Source: Setaria digitata (Eukaryota > Nematoda > Chromadorea > Rhabditida > Setariidae). From it: DNA of 64,000 nucleotides. The notes under the pieces are model-generated. The model worked only from the letters and a program-made list of their open reading frames with translations, did no database searches and was not told the DNA's origin. Location: NCBI GenBank assembly GCA_003640385.1, contig RCAB01000307.1, positions 1 to 64,000 of the forward strand. The letters run 5' to 3'. The position numbers and the translations under genes are program-made. Shown piece by piece: positions 63,967 to 64,000 of the stretch (position 1 is its first letter; each line of letters starts with the position of its first letter).

Positions 63967-64000
63967 AAAAGTTGAACAAAAATATTTGATTTTAAAATTT
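56863..64000. other. 7.1-kb upstream flank of the PKC gene, no gene recognised
   Basis: Both strands were read for splice-bounded open stretches and protein motifs; none was convincing. The region immediately right of 56862 should carry the promoter and 5' UTR of the longest PKC transcript. Contents are A/T homopolymers, an ATT/ATTACT-rich stretch (about 58780-59240), an AAT array (59845-59935), a short AT run (61336-61350) and a terminal poly-A tract (63933-63963). Confidence 0.55.
59845..59935. repeat. (AAT)n microsatellite
   Basis: AAT units with AGT and ATT variants. In one frame this reads as poly-Asn within a 71-codon open frame (59827-60042). That frame has no splice or family support and is treated as a by-product. 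Confidence 0.85.

Overview
This window looks like a nuclear scaffold from a parasitic nematode, most likely a filarial or other spirurid worm. It is extremely AT-rich, full of A/T homopolymers of 15 to 50 bases, and its genes are broken into many small exons with GT...AG introns. The encoded proteins are animal and nematode types: a tandem animal haem peroxidase, a PAN/ZP apical-matrix protein and a novel-type protein kinase C. The species assignment is inference from composition and gene content. No bacterial, Wolbachia, viral or transposon coding sequence was recognised.

Layout. (1) 397-10694, plus strand: 27 exons of a gene with two animal haem-peroxidase domains and a Cys-rich C-terminal tail; its 5' end lies left of the window. 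(2) 11696-14196, minus strand: 8 exons of an unrecognised acidic/coiled-coil protein of about 385 residues. (3) 15250-16066, plus strand: 3 exons of an FMC1-like mitochondrial ATP-synthase assembly factor, head-to-head with gene 2 and disturbed by an exact 125-bp tandem duplication. (4) 17042-24206, minus strand: about 14 exons of a secreted protein with a signal peptide, two PAN/apple-like domains, and a ZP domain whose two halves are separated by a long Thr/Ser-rich mucin-like stretch. (5) 24207-30477: no gene recognised; simple repeats. (6) 30478-56862, minus strand: 17 exons of a delta/theta-class (novel) PKC of about 755 residues, resembling C. elegans TPA-1, with a 12-kb first intron and a 4-kb fourth intron. 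(7) 56863-64000: no gene recognised; upstream flank of the PKC gene.

Exon boundaries were read by eye from splice sites and checked by adding up reading phases. The phases close exactly for genes 1, 2, 3 and 6, and for gene 4 except across the Thr-rich exons. The genes are not an operon. A functional link is only thematic: the peroxidase and the ZP protein are both candidates for cuticle or apical extracellular-matrix work.

The most interesting observation is in gene 1. The first peroxidase domain appears to have lost every residue known to hold and use haem (distal Gln, ester-link Asp, distal His, catalytic Arg and Glu, proximal His, and the Asn that supports it). It keeps the calcium-site residues and the overall fold motifs. 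The second domain is intact. This suggests a pseudoperoxidase module fused to an active one. The second is the mucin-like insertion inside the ZP domain of gene 4. Several sequence duplications next to 'n' positions look like assembly joins.
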